Positions 52,994 through 61,986 of a DNA stretch of 64,000 nt are shown piece after piece. Under the pieces are notes generated by a model that worked only from the letters and a program-made list of their open reading frames with translations, did no database searches and was not told the DNA's origin. The stretch lies in the NCBI RefSeq assembly GCF_040049275.1, contig NZ_JBDZDT010000004.1, positions 434,001 to 498,000 on the forward strand. Direction: 5' to 3'. The stretch's first letter is position 1. The number at the start of each line of letters is the position of its first letter. Made by a program: the position numbers and the translations under genes. This DNA is from Aquabacter sp040049275. Its GTDB lineage: Bacteria > Pseudomonadota > Alphaproteobacteria > Rhizobiales > Xanthobacteraceae.

Positions 52994-54064
52994 ATGCGCT
53001 CGACTGTGATCGGCGGCGCCATGCTGCCCCACGCGCCCCAGTTCTTCACCCTGCCCGACACCGAGGACAAGGCCACGGTTGCCGCCGTGAAGAAGGCCGG
53101 CGCGGACATCGGCGCGAAGCTGAAGGCGCTGAACCCGGATCTCTGGATCATCTTCTCCAACGACCATGCGGAGCAGTTCTTCCACACCTCCGCCCCGCCC
53201 TTCACCATCCATGTGGGCGGCGAGGCGTCCGGCGATTTCGCCGGCCACAAATTCCACTGGCAGGTGCCGAGCGAGATCGGCTTCGAGCTGGTGCGCGAGA
53301 TGTATCGCCAGGGCTTCGACCCGGCCTTCACCTCCACCGCCAAGATCGACTACGCCATCGGCATCCCGCTCACCCATCTCGGCGTCACCGCACCTGTCCT
53401 GCCTATCTATGTGAACGCCTATCTGCCGCCCCAGCCCACCATGGAGCGCTGCTACGCGTTCGGGCAGGCCATCGCCCGCGCGGTGACCTCCATGGGCCTG
53501 CGCACGGTGGTCATCTGCTCCGGCGGCATGTCGCACTTCCCCGGCACGGACCGCTATTCGCACCCCGAGCTGGACTGGGACAACAAGGCGTTCGAGCGCC
53601 TCGCCGCCGGCAACCTCAAGTCGCTGGTGGGCTATGACGAGGTGGAACTGGACGACACCGGAAACATCGAGCTGCGCTGCTGGGCCTGCGGCGCCGGCGC
53701 GCTGGGCGAGCGCAAGCCCGACCTCGTCTCCATGGACCCGAGCTGGCACCACAATTATGCCTCCCTCGGCTGGTTCGAGCCCAAGAGCCAGGACCACACG
53801 GCCCACTACCCCAACATCAAGCCGGAGCTGGTGGAGCTGACCAGCGCCCTGCACGCCCTCGCCCACGACAATGACAAGCGCCTCGCCTATGTGGCGGACC
53901 CCAAGGCCTATGTGGCGCCCCTGAACCTTCCCGAGGCGCAGAAGGCGGCGCTGGCCAACCTGAATGTGCCGGAGATGGTGGCCATGGGCGTGCACCCGCT
54001 CGTGCCGTTCCTCGCCAACATGCAGATCCAGCGCTTGAAGCCGCGCCAGCCGGCGGCGGAGTGA
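52994..54064 (+). CDS. Class III extradiol dioxygenase, LigB-LigA fusion
   Basis: A 356-residue protein behind an AGGAGG site. The LigB-type catalytic domain (~1-270) shows GAMLPHAPQFFT (His13, Fe ligand candidate), IIFSNDHAEQFF and the active-site His in CSGGMSHFPGTDRYSH. The last ~75 residues (YVADPKAYVAPLNLPEAQKA...GVHPLVPFLA) resemble LigA, the small subunit of protocatechuate 4,5-dioxygenase. Gallate dioxygenases have the same fused layout. It probably opens a catechol-like or dihydroxy-heteroaromatic ring with O2. First gene of a four-gene operon. Confidence 0.85.
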   Translation: MRSTVIGGAMLPHAPQFFTLPDTEDKATVAAVKKAGADIGAKLKALNPDLWIIFSNDHAEQFFHTSAPPFTIHVGGEASGDFAGHKFHWQVPSEIGFELVREMYRQGFDPAFTSTAKIDYAIGIPLTHLGVTAPVLPIYVNAYLPPQPTMERCYAFGQAIARAVTSMGLRTVVICSGGMSHFPGTDRYSHPELDWDNKAFERLAAGNLKSLVGYDEVELDDTGNIELRCWACGAGALGERKPDLVSMDPSWHHNYASLGWFEPKSQDHTAHYPNIKPELVELTSALHALAHDNDKRLAYVADPKAYVAPLNLPEAQKAALANLNVPEMVAMGVHPLVPFLANMQIQRLKPRQPAAE

Positions 54065-54068
54065 ACCC

Positions 54069-55514
54069 ATGGGCATGATGGATGGCGGCCCCGTGCGGCT
54101 CACCTCTTACGTGGGCGGCAGCACGCTCGCCCATGACGGCGCGGTGCTCGACCTCGTGCGCCCGCAGGACGGCAAGGTGCATGCACATCTCGTGGAAGCG
54201 GGCGCGGCGGGCGTGGCCGAGGCGGTCGCCTCCGCCAAGGCGGCCTTCGCCAAGCACCGCAAATCCACCATTGCCCAAAGGGTCGCGTGGCTTAAGGCGG
54301 CGCAGGCGACCATTGCGGCGAATGCCGACATGATCGCCGACCTCATCAGCGCGGATGTGGGCAAGCCCATCCGCCTCGCGAAGTTCGAGGCGCGGCGTTC
54401 CGCCGAGTTCATCGAGGCCACCGCCAACGCCCTGCCGCACGTGCCGGCGGGCGAGGTGGTTCCGGTGGACGCCACAGCCAATGGGGCGGGCCATTTCGGC
54501 TTCACACGGCGCGTGGCCTATGGCGTGGTCGGCGCCATCACGCCCTTCAACGCGCCCGCGAACCTCCTGGTGCAGAAGGTGGCGCCCGCCATCGCCGCCG
54601 GAAATGCGGTGGTGGTGAAGCCCGCGCCGTCAGGCACCCGCACGGCGCTTGCCTTCGCGCGGCTGCTGCGCGAGGCGGGCTGGCCCGAGGGCCTGTTCAA
54701 TGTGGTCACCGGCGACCGCGAGACGGCGCTGGCGCTCGCCGCGCACCCGGACGTGGGCGTGGTGAGCTTCACTGGCGGCACGACCGCCGGCGAGGCACTG
54801 GCGCGGGCGGTGGGCGTGCGGAAATTCTGCTCCGAGCTCGGTTCCAACGCGGCGAACCTCGTGCTCGCTGATGCTGACATTCCGGATGCCGCGAAGAAGA
54901 TCGCCTCCGCTGGCTTCGAGGCCTCGGGTCAGCAATGTATCTCCGCCCAGCGGGTGCTGGTGGACCGCGCCGTCATCGATGCCTTCGCGGAGAAGTTCGT
55001 GGCGGCGGCCAAGACGCTCAAGGTGGGTGCGGCGGAGGATCCAGCCACCGACGTCGGCCCCATGGTGCACCGCGCCTCGGCGGACCGCGTCATGTCCATG
55101 TGCCGCGACGCGATCGAGAAGGGCGCGCGCTATCTGCTGGAGCCGCGCCAGGAAGACTGCATCCTCTCCCCCGCCATCCTCACCGACGTGCCGAAGTCGG
55201 CACGCCTGTGGCAGGAGGAGGTGTTCGGCCCGGTGGCGATCCTCGTGCCGTTCGACGGCATCGACGAGGCGCTGGCGATGGCGAACGATTCCCCCTTCGG
55301 CCTCCAGGGCGCGGTGTTCACCTCTTCGCTCGCCTCCGCCATGCGGGTGTCGGAGGATTTCGAGGTGGGCGCGCTCTGGGTGAACGAGGCGAGCCGCTTC
55401 CGGCTCGACATGTATCCCTTCGGCGGCATGAAGCTCTCGGGCACTGGCCGCGAGGGCGTGCGCTACGCCATCGAGGAGCTTTCGCAGGTGAAGTTCACGG
55501 GCTTCAAGCCGTGA
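54069..55514 (+). CDS. Aldehyde dehydrogenase (NAD(P)+)
   Basis: A 481-residue ALDH superfamily protein with coenzyme loop GAITPFNAPANLLVQKVAPA, catalytic Glu256 in CSELGSNAANLV and nucleophile Cys290 in ASGQQCISAQRVLVD. It starts 4 bp after the dioxygenase stop. It probably oxidises a semialdehyde produced by ring cleavage, as in 2-hydroxymuconate semialdehyde routes. Its stop overlaps the next start codon (GTGA). Confidence 0.93.
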   Translation: MGMMDGGPVRLTSYVGGSTLAHDGAVLDLVRPQDGKVHAHLVEAGAAGVAEAVASAKAAFAKHRKSTIAQRVAWLKAAQATIAANADMIADLISADVGKPIRLAKFEARRSAEFIEATANALPHVPAGEVVPVDATANGAGHFGFTRRVAYGVVGAITPFNAPANLLVQKVAPAIAAGNAVVVKPAPSGTRTALAFARLLREAGWPEGLFNVVTGDRETALALAAHPDVGVVSFTGGTTAGEALARAVGVRKFCSELGSNAANLVLADADIPDAAKKIASAGFEASGQQCISAQRVLVDRAVIDAFAEKFVAAAKTLKVGAAEDPATDVGPMVHRASADRVMSMCRDAIEKGARYLLEPRQEDCILSPAILTDVPKSARLWQEEVFGPVAILVPFDGIDEALAMANDSPFGLQGAVFTSSLASAMRVSEDFEVGALWVNEASRFRLDMYPFGGMKLSGTGREGVRYAIEELSQVKFTGFKP

Positions 55515-56920
55515 GCGACGCGCTGCTCGGCCTGATCCGCGAGAACGCCACGGCGAGCGCGCCGCGGGTGGTCACCGCCGCCCATTTCGCATCCGCCTCG
55601 GCGGGCGCGGCGGCGTTTGCGAAGGGCGGAAACGCCTTTGATGCGGCGCTTGCCGCCTGCTTCATGGACACCATCACCTTGCCCATGAAGTGCGGCCTGT
55701 TCGGCGACCTTGTGGCGCTGGTGCGCCGCGCGGGCGGGCCGTTTGAGGCGCTGGTGAGCGTCGGCGCGGGCTGCCTCGCGCTGGGCGAAGGCGCGACGCT
55801 GGAGCGGGTCGGCCCGCGCTCCGTCGGCGTGCCCGGCGCGCCTCATGGATACAAGCTGCTGCACGAATACGCCCGCCTCGACCTCCCGACGCTCATCGCT
55901 CCGGCGGTTGGCGCGGCAGATGCGGGCGTGCCCTGGAGCCGCGTCTCGCGCTCCTATGTGGTGGAGGCGAAGGACCTCCTCGCCAAGCTCAGCCCCACCA
56001 ATCCCTATGCCCCCGGCGGCGTGATCCCGGAGTTGGGCGAGACCCGCCGCATGCCGGGCCTCGGCCGCCTGCTGGAAGCCTTCGCCCAGCACGGCGAAGC
56101 TTTGTTCGAGACCGGGGTCGGCGAGCGGATCATCGATGAATTGGCCCGCCGCGGCGGTATCCTGCGCATGGCGGATTTCGCCCAGCGCCCCGGCCAGAGA
56201 CTTGCGCCGGAGGTGCGGGAGATCGCGCCCGGCTGCGTTCTTGCCGCGACCCCGTTTCCGACCCATGGCCCCCGCCTCATCTCGGCTGCCACCGACGTGC
56301 TCGCTGGCACCGCCTCCGCCCTCGATGCGGTGCGCGCCACCCGCGCGGCGGCGAAGCGCGAGGGCCGCGAGCATCTGGATGGCGGCACCACGCTGGTCAC
56401 CGCGGCGGATGCGGAGGGCAATGTGGTGGTGGTGCTCCACTCCAATTCCTTCCCGCAATTCGCCTCCGGCATCGTCATGGATGACGGGCTGATCCTGAAC
56501 AACCGCCCCGGCCGTGGCTTCGACCTCACCGCGCCCGAAGGCGCCGCGAACGCGCCCGCCGCCGGCAAGGTGCCGTGGACCACGGTGCATGCCTGGATGA
56601 TGGAGCGCGACGGTGCCCGCATCGTCGGCGCGACGCCCGGCGGGGTGAACCAAATGCCCTGGAACGTGCAGATGGTGACGGAACTCGCGCGGGGCGCCGC
56701 CCCCGATGCCGCCGTCACCGCGCCGCGCTGGGCGCTGGATGCGCAGGACGTGCTGTCCGCCGAGCCCGACGCGCTGCCGGACGGCGTTGCGCCGGACAAG
56801 GCGGTGGGTGCGCTCGCCCTGCGCTCCTGCCAGCAGATCATCGCGCTGTCGGAGGAGGGCGGGTTGCACCTTGCCGCCGCCGATCCGCGCACCGGCTGCG
56901 CCGCCATCGGCGTCTATTGA
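55511..56920 (+). CDS. Gamma-glutamyltransferase-family protein
   Basis: A 469-residue protein with a GTG start overlapping the ALDH stop. GGNAFDAALAACFMDTITLP at the N-terminus and DGGTTLVTAADAEGNVVVVLHSN in the middle match the GGT family. Thr293 is the likely autoprocessing nucleophile. It is shorter than classical GGT (~580 residues), lacks a signal peptide and has Leu where the usual TTH motif has His. A cytosolic amidase or acylase role in the pathway is therefore more likely than glutathione turnover. Confidence 0.8.
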   Translation: MSDALLGLIRENATASAPRVVTAAHFASASAGAAAFAKGGNAFDAALAACFMDTITLPMKCGLFGDLVALVRRAGGPFEALVSVGAGCLALGEGATLERVGPRSVGVPGAPHGYKLLHEYARLDLPTLIAPAVGAADAGVPWSRVSRSYVVEAKDLLAKLSPTNPYAPGGVIPELGETRRMPGLGRLLEAFAQHGEALFETGVGERIIDELARRGGILRMADFAQRPGQRLAPEVREIAPGCVLAATPFPTHGPRLISAATDVLAGTASALDAVRATRAAAKREGREHLDGGTTLVTAADAEGNVVVVLHSNSFPQFASGIVMDDGLILNNRPGRGFDLTAPEGAANAPAAGKVPWTTVHAWMMERDGARIVGATPGGVNQMPWNVQMVTELARGAAPDAAVTAPRWALDAQDVLSAEPDALPDGVAPDKAVGALALRSCQQIIALSEEGGLHLAAADPRTGCAAIGVY

Positions 56921-56927
56921 GGGGCTC

Positions 56928-57719
56928 ATGAAAGTCGGCATCATCGGCTATGGCGCCATGGGCGCCGCGCTCCGGGAGACGCTGGAGGAGGGCGGCGCGA
57001 AGATCGTCGCCGCGCTTGGCCGGGAGGCTTCGCTGGAGACGGCGAAGGCGGCCCTGCCGGACGATGTCACCGTCACCGCTGATTTCGCCGCTTTCGCCGC
57101 GACACGCCCGGACGTGATGGTGGAATGCGCCGGCCATGAGGGGCTGCGGCAGCATGGGCCGCGCGCGCTCGCCGCCGGCTTCGATCTGGTGATCGCCTCT
57201 GTCGGCGCTCTGGCCGATGCCCCCACCGAGGCTGCATTGCGCGAAGCCGCCGCGAAGGGCGGGCGCCTCGTCATTCCAGCGGGTGCGCTGGCGGGGCTCG
57301 ATGCCCTCTCGGCGGCGCGCCGCGCGGGGCTGGACGAGGTGCGCTACGTCTCCCGCAAGGCGCCCCGTGCGTGGCGCGGCACGGCGGCGGAGACCATGGT
57401 GGATCTCGACGGCGTCACCGCGCCTACCATCTTCTTCGAAGGCACCGCCCGGGAAGCGGCTTTGGCCTTTCCCCAGAACGCCAATGTGGTGGCGGCGGCG
57501 TCCCTCGCCGGCCTCGGCTTCGACGCCACGCAGGTGGCGCTGATGGCGGACCCGACGGTCACCGGCAACCGGCATCTTCTGGAAGCGCGCGGCGCCTTCG
57601 GGGAGCTTTCCATCTCGGTGCTTGCCCGCACCTTGCCGGCCAATCCCAAGACCTCCTGGCTCGCGCCGCTGAGCCTTGCGCGGGCGGTCCTGAATCTCCA
57701 CGAGCGGGTGGTGGTCTGA
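56928..57719 (+). CDS. Aspartate dehydrogenase-like NAD(P)-dependent enzyme
   Basis: A 263-residue protein of the L-aspartate dehydrogenase family. Rossmann motif VGIIGYGAMGAAL; family-specific NANVVAAASLAGLGFD and ADPTVTGNRHLLEARGAFG (active-site His). Real AspDH makes oxaloacetate and ammonia or iminoaspartate for NAD synthesis. Its place at the end of a ring-cleavage operon suggests it deaminates an amino-acid intermediate or supplies a related step. Starts 7 bp after the GGT-like gene. Confidence 0.82.
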   Translation: MKVGIIGYGAMGAALRETLEEGGAKIVAALGREASLETAKAALPDDVTVTADFAAFAATRPDVMVECAGHEGLRQHGPRALAAGFDLVIASVGALADAPTEAALREAAAKGGRLVIPAGALAGLDALSAARRAGLDEVRYVSRKAPRAWRGTAAETMVDLDGVTAPTIFFEGTAREAALAFPQNANVVAAASLAGLGFDATQVALMADPTVTGNRHLLEARGAFGELSISVLARTLPANPKTSWLAPLSLARAVLNLHERVVV

Positions 57720-57750
57720 CGGTGACCTGAGGAACTGCTCGGACGGGTTT

Positions 57751-57872
57751 TCACCTCTCCCCGAGGGGGAGAGGTCGGCTGCGCAGCGGCCGGGTGAGGG
57801 GGCTCCGGCGGATCAGAACTTGAGAGGATGGTTCCCCCTCACCCCAACCCTCTCCCCCGCGGGGAGAGGGAG
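57751..57872 (-). repeat. ~120-bp repeat (family C) left of the hydroxylase gene
   Basis: The unit begins CACCTCTCCCCGAGGGGGAG and ends CCCCGCGGGGAGAGGGAG. It is the reverse complement, with ~10-15% mismatches by eye, of the element at 59454-59574, so the two copies flank the FAD hydroxylase gene in inverted orientation. It also follows the aspartate-dehydrogenase-like gene and may end that operon's transcript. Confidence 0.8.
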
Positions 57873-57906
57873 AATACGGCTCCGCTGGTGCGCGCCTAAG
57901 GGAGGG

Positions 57907-57938
57907 ACGTGGATGCCCGGGACAAGCCCGGGCATGAC
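57907..57938. repeat. REP-like palindrome (family A)
   Basis: A single unit with core GCCCGGGACAAGCCCGGGC followed by ATGACC, the same family as the cluster near 2 kb. The rest of the 57720-58218 gap holds the family C repeat and the FNR box; I see no gene in it. Confidence 0.75.
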
Positions 57939-58112
57939 CACCATTTCCGCCTTCGGAAATGTGCACCGCACGCGTCGGCTGCCTTCCATCGAGGCAGGGC
58001 AAAACCGCCTCCTGTATCCAGAAATAGCGCTTTTACGAGCAACCCGAACGCATTGCGCTTTCGTTGCGCTGCAACGATTCTGCTGCCTAAGAATGCTGCA
58101 GTTGCACAAGCA

Positions 58113-58126
58113 TTGATCTGGATCAA
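58113..58126. promoter_or_regulatory. Perfect FNR/FixK box upstream of the FAD hydroxylase
   Basis: TTGATCTGGATCAA matches TTGAT-N4-ATCAA exactly. Its centre is about 100 bp before the hydroxylase start codon. It links this gene to FixK, encoded 10 kb upstream in the window, or to another FNR-type regulator. Confidence 0.85.
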
Positions 58127-58218
58127 AAATTACGCGCGACCTATTGATCCGACCCGGCAAGTTTGTAAGTATCCTTACATTCTCGGGCCAAGAGGGCCGG
58201 TGTTGTGAGGGTGTGGTG

Positions 58219-59439
58219 ATGAAGGCGGTGGATCGGGTCATCGTGGCGGGTTGCGGACCGGTGGGAGCCGTCATGGCGCTCGCTCTCGTGCGCAAGGGAA
58301 TCCCGGTCACGGTCATCGAGGCGGATGCCGAGCCGAAGATGGATCAGCGCGCCGCGACGGTGCATCCCCCGACGGTGGAGATGCTGGCCGAGCTCGACCT
58401 CCTGGACGATGCGTTCGAGACCGGCCTCCAGTCCCCCATCTTCCATTTCCGCGACCGCACCAATGGCGATCTGGTCGCCATCTTCGACGTCGACGTGCTG
58501 AAGGGGCGGGTGGCCTATCCCTTCGTGCTCCAGTGGGAGCAGTACAAGCTGGTGCGCGCCGTCATGAAGCGGCTGGAGAACGAGCCGCTGGCGGACGTGC
58601 GCTTCTCCACCCGCCTCAGCGATCTCGGCCAGACCGAGGACAAGGTGGAGGCGACCGTCGTCAACGCGGCGGGCGAGACCGAAATCATCCAGGCCCGCTA
58701 CATCATCGGCACCGATGGCGGGCGCTCCACCGTGCGCCGCCTCGCGGAGATCGAGTTCGAAGGCTTCACCTGGCAGGAGCGCTTCATCAAGATCGGCACG
58801 CAGTTCGACTTCATCAGCGCGGGCACCGGCTACTGCACCCGCAACTATTTCTCCGATCCCGACGAGTGGCTGAACCTGTTCAAGGTGAAGGGCGAGGACG
58901 AGACGGGCGTGTGGCGCGGCATCTTCCCCGTGCCGGCCGACGAGCCCGACGATGCGGCCATGAGCGTGGAAGGCGTGCAGCGCCGGCTCCAGGGCCTGTT
59001 CCCGAAGGCGGGCGATTACGACATCGCCTATCACGCGCTCTATGCCGTGCATCAGCGCGTCGCCGCCACCTTCAACAAGGGCCGCGTCCTCCTCGCCGGT
59101 GACAGCGCCCACGTGAACAACCCCATCGGCGGCATGGGCATGAATGGCGGCATCCACGACGCCATGAACCTTGCCGAGAAGCTCTCGGACGTGTGGTTCG
59201 GCCGGGCCCAGCCGGACGTGTTCGACCGCTACACCCGCCAGCGCCGGAAGGCGCAGGTGGACTTCGTCCAGGCGCAGACCATCCAGAACAAGAAGTCGCT
59301 GGAGGAGCGCGATCCGGTGTTGCGCGCCCAGCATCTCGACCGGCTGCGCAAGACCTCCGAGGACTTGGAACTGCACAAGAAGTTCCTCTACCGCTCCTCG
59401 CTGTTCGACAGCCTCAACGAGGCCAATGCGGTTCTCTGA
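58219..59439 (+). CDS. FAD-dependent aromatic hydroxylase (MhpA/PheA-like)
   Basis: A 406-residue class A flavoprotein monooxygenase. GxGxxG motif VAGCGPVGAVMALALV near the start, DG motif IIGTDGGRSTVRRL, and GD motif VLLAGDSAHVNNPIGGMGMN. It uses NAD(P)H and O2 to hydroxylate a phenol or hydroxypyridine-like substrate. It lies between inverted repeats and behind an FNR/FixK box, and precedes the molybdenum-hydroxylase operon. Likely it installs the hydroxyl needed for ring opening. Confidence 0.88.
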   Translation: MKAVDRVIVAGCGPVGAVMALALVRKGIPVTVIEADAEPKMDQRAATVHPPTVEMLAELDLLDDAFETGLQSPIFHFRDRTNGDLVAIFDVDVLKGRVAYPFVLQWEQYKLVRAVMKRLENEPLADVRFSTRLSDLGQTEDKVEATVVNAAGETEIIQARYIIGTDGGRSTVRRLAEIEFEGFTWQERFIKIGTQFDFISAGTGYCTRNYFSDPDEWLNLFKVKGEDETGVWRGIFPVPADEPDDAAMSVEGVQRRLQGLFPKAGDYDIAYHALYAVHQRVAATFNKGRVLLAGDSAHVNNPIGGMGMNGGIHDAMNLAEKLSDVWFGRAQPDVFDRYTRQRRKAQVDFVQAQTIQNKKSLEERDPVLRAQHLDRLRKTSEDLELHKKFLYRSSLFDSLNEANAVL

Positions 59440-59453
59440 CCGGGAGAAGGGGT

Positions 59454-59574
59454 ACCCCCTCTCCCCGACGGGGAGAGGGCCGGGGTGAGGGGGAGCCACT
59501 CTCTCAAGTCCTAAACCGCCGGAGCCCCCTCACCCGGCTGCTGCGCAGCCGACCTCTCCCCCTCGGGGAGAGGT
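59454..59574 (+). repeat. ~120-bp repeat (family C) right of the hydroxylase gene
   Basis: Inverted copy of the element at 57751-57872. It begins CCCCCTCTCCCCGACGGGGA and ends CCCCTCGGGGAGAGGTG. It separates the hydroxylase from the molybdenum-hydroxylase operon. Confidence 0.8.
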
Positions 59575-59631
59575 GTGAAGACTATGCGCCCTCCGGCTGG
59601 TCGGAGCGGCACACGAACGAAGGCACGGGAC

Positions 59632-61986
59632 ATGTCGGCAGACGCTGACCCAAATGGCTGGATCGGAGCGCGCCTCCTGCGAAAGGAAGACGCGCGGCAC
59701 CTGATCGGCGCCTCCACCTTTACGGCGGATGTGCGCGTGCCCGGCCTCATGGAAGTGGCCTTCGTGCGCAGCCAGTTTGCGCACGGCACCCTGTCCGGCA
59801 TCGAGAAGCCGGAAGGGCTCGAGGCGCGCGTCTTTAGCGCCGCCGATTTCCCGGATCTCAAATCCATCGACGGCGGCCCGGAACTGCCCTCCTTCCGCAC
59901 CGCGCCCTACCATGCCTTCGCGCGGGAAAAAGTGCATTTCGTCGGCCAGATCATCGCCGCCTGCATCGCCCCCACGCGGGGCAAGGCGGAGGACATCGCC
60001 GACCAGGTGTTCGCCGACATCGACGCCTTGCCCGCCGTGGTGGACACGGTGGAGGCGCTGAAACCCGGCGCGGCGATCCTGCACGACGGCTTCGCCGACA
60101 ATGCCTTCATCCATGCCACCGTGAGCGAGGGCGACATCGAGGCGGTGGCCGCGACCGCGCCCGTTTCCATGCGGCGCACCTTCCGCATGAACCGGCAGGC
60201 GACCGTGCCCCTCGAAGGGCGCGGCGTGCTCGCTTATTGGGACCATCGCTTGGACGAGCTGGTGGTCTATCTCTCCACCCAGGGCGCGCACATGATGCGC
60301 CTCGGCCTGTGCCTCGCGCTCGGCCTGCCCGAGCACAAGATGCGGGTGATCGCGCCTGACGTGGGCGGTGGCTTCGGCGGCAAGAACCGGCTGATGCCGG
60401 AGGAGGTGGCGATCTGCGCCATCGCCCTGAAGACCGGCAAGCCGGTGCGCTGGATCGAGGACCGCCGCGAGCACCTCATCGCCTCGGTGCATTGCCGCGA
60501 GCATCACTACGACATCACGCTCTATGCGGAGCGCGACGGGCGCATCCTCGGCCTGAAGGGCGAGGTGCATATCGATGCCGGCGCCTATTCGCTGTGGCCC
60601 TCCGGCCCGTTCATGGAAGCCAGCATGGCGGCCCGCAACCTGCCGGGCCCCTACCAGATGCAGGCGCTGCATGTGGAGACCCACACGGTCGCTACCTCCA
60701 AGTCGCCCATGGGGCCCTATCGCGGCGTGGCGCGCCCCGGCGCCTGCTTCGCCATCGAGCGGGCGGTGGACGAACTGGCACATGAGCTCGGCCTGGAGCC
60801 GGCGGACGTGCGCCGCATCAACCTTGTGGCCTCCGAGCAGATGCCCTACCGCACCATCGGCGGCATGCGTCTCGACAGCGGCGATTATCCCAAGGCCCTC
60901 TCCATCGTCCGCGAGATGGTGGACCTCGCCGCCCTGCGCCGGCGCCAGATGGAGGGAGAGGCCGATGGGCGGCGCATCGGTGTCGGCTTCGCCGTCTATA
61001 CCGAGCAGAGCGGGCACGGCGCGGCCGAATGGATGAAGCGCAAGTCGCGCATCGTCCCCGGCTATGAGAGCGCCACCGCACGCATGCTGCCGGATGGGAC
61101 CATGCTCCTGCTGGTGGGCATCCAGAATCACGGCCAGGGCCTTGAGACCACGCTTGCGCAGATCGCGGCGCAGGAAATCACCGTCGATCCCGCCAATATC
61201 TCCGTGCGCTATGGCGACACGGCGCTGACCCCCTTCGGCTTCGGCACCTTTGCCTCGCGCAGCATCGTCTTCTCCGGTGGCGCGGTGGCCCGGGCGACGC
61301 GCGCGCTTGCCGACAAGGCGCGGCGCATCGGCGCCCACCTGATGCAGATCGAGTTCGAGCAGACCCATCTCGCCGACGGCGCGGTGCACGGCCCTGCGGG
61401 CAAGGTGAGCCTCGCCGAGATCGCCCGCGCCGCCAATGTGCGCCAGGAATTCCTGCCCGCAGGCATGCCGCCGCTCCTCGAGGAGACGGCCACCTACGAA
61501 CCGGAGGAATCCGGGGGCTTTTTCTCCTACGGCGCCCATGCCGCCGTGGTGGCGGTGGATCCGGAGACCGGCGTCACCTCCATCCTCGACTACGCCATCG
61601 CGGAGGATTGCGGCACCATGATCAACCCCATGATCGTGGATGGCCAGATCATCGGCGGCGTCGCCCAGGGCATCGGCACGGCGCTCTATGAAGAGATGCC
61701 CTATGACGAGAGCGGCCAGCCGCTCGCCACCACGTTCGGCGACTACATGCTGCCCTGCGCGCCCGAGCTGCCGGCGCTGCGCATCCACCACCTCATCACC
61801 CCCGCGCACGGCACAGAATATGGCGTGAAGGGCATGGGGGAGGGCGGGGCCATCGCGCCGCCTGCCGCCATCGCCAATGCGGTGTGCGACGCGCTGCGCG
61901 ACACCGGCGCCCGCATCTGGGAAACCCCGCTCACCCCGCGCCGCGTCTCTGACGCTGTGGCCGAAGCGATGGGAGAGCCGGCATGA
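59632..61986 (+). CDS. Molybdenum hydroxylase, large (Mo-cofactor) subunit
   Basis: A 784-residue xanthine dehydrogenase-family large subunit. Seen are DVGGGFGGKNRLMPEE (Moco site), GPYRGVARPGACFAIER, GIQNHGQGLETTLAQIAAQE and the catalytic-Glu segment GMGEGGAIAPPAAIANAV near the C-terminus. It hydroxylates an aromatic N-heterocycle or aldehyde with water as oxygen donor. The genes are in order large-medium-small with 4-bp overlaps. The ATG at 59632 fits the family N-terminus (WIGARLLRKEDARHLIG). Confidence 0.92.
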   Translation: MSADADPNGWIGARLLRKEDARHLIGASTFTADVRVPGLMEVAFVRSQFAHGTLSGIEKPEGLEARVFSAADFPDLKSIDGGPELPSFRTAPYHAFAREKVHFVGQIIAACIAPTRGKAEDIADQVFADIDALPAVVDTVEALKPGAAILHDGFADNAFIHATVSEGDIEAVAATAPVSMRRTFRMNRQATVPLEGRGVLAYWDHRLDELVVYLSTQGAHMMRLGLCLALGLPEHKMRVIAPDVGGGFGGKNRLMPEEVAICAIALKTGKPVRWIEDRREHLIASVHCREHHYDITLYAERDGRILGLKGEVHIDAGAYSLWPSGPFMEASMAARNLPGPYQMQALHVETHTVATSKSPMGPYRGVARPGACFAIERAVDELAHELGLEPADVRRINLVASEQMPYRTIGGMRLDSGDYPKALSIVREMVDLAALRRRQMEGEADGRRIGVGFAVYTEQSGHGAAEWMKRKSRIVPGYESATARMLPDGTMLLLVGIQNHGQGLETTLAQIAAQEITVDPANISVRYGDTALTPFGFGTFASRSIVFSGGAVARATRALADKARRIGAHLMQIEFEQTHLADGAVHGPAGKVSLAEIARAANVRQEFLPAGMPPLLEETATYEPEESGGFFSYGAHAAVVAVDPETGVTSILDYAIAEDCGTMINPMIVDGQIIGGVAQGIGTALYEEMPYDESGQPLATTFGDYMLPCAPELPALRIHHLITPAHGTEYGVKGMGEGGAIAPPAAIANAVCDALRDTGARIWETPLTPRRVSDAVAEAMGEPA

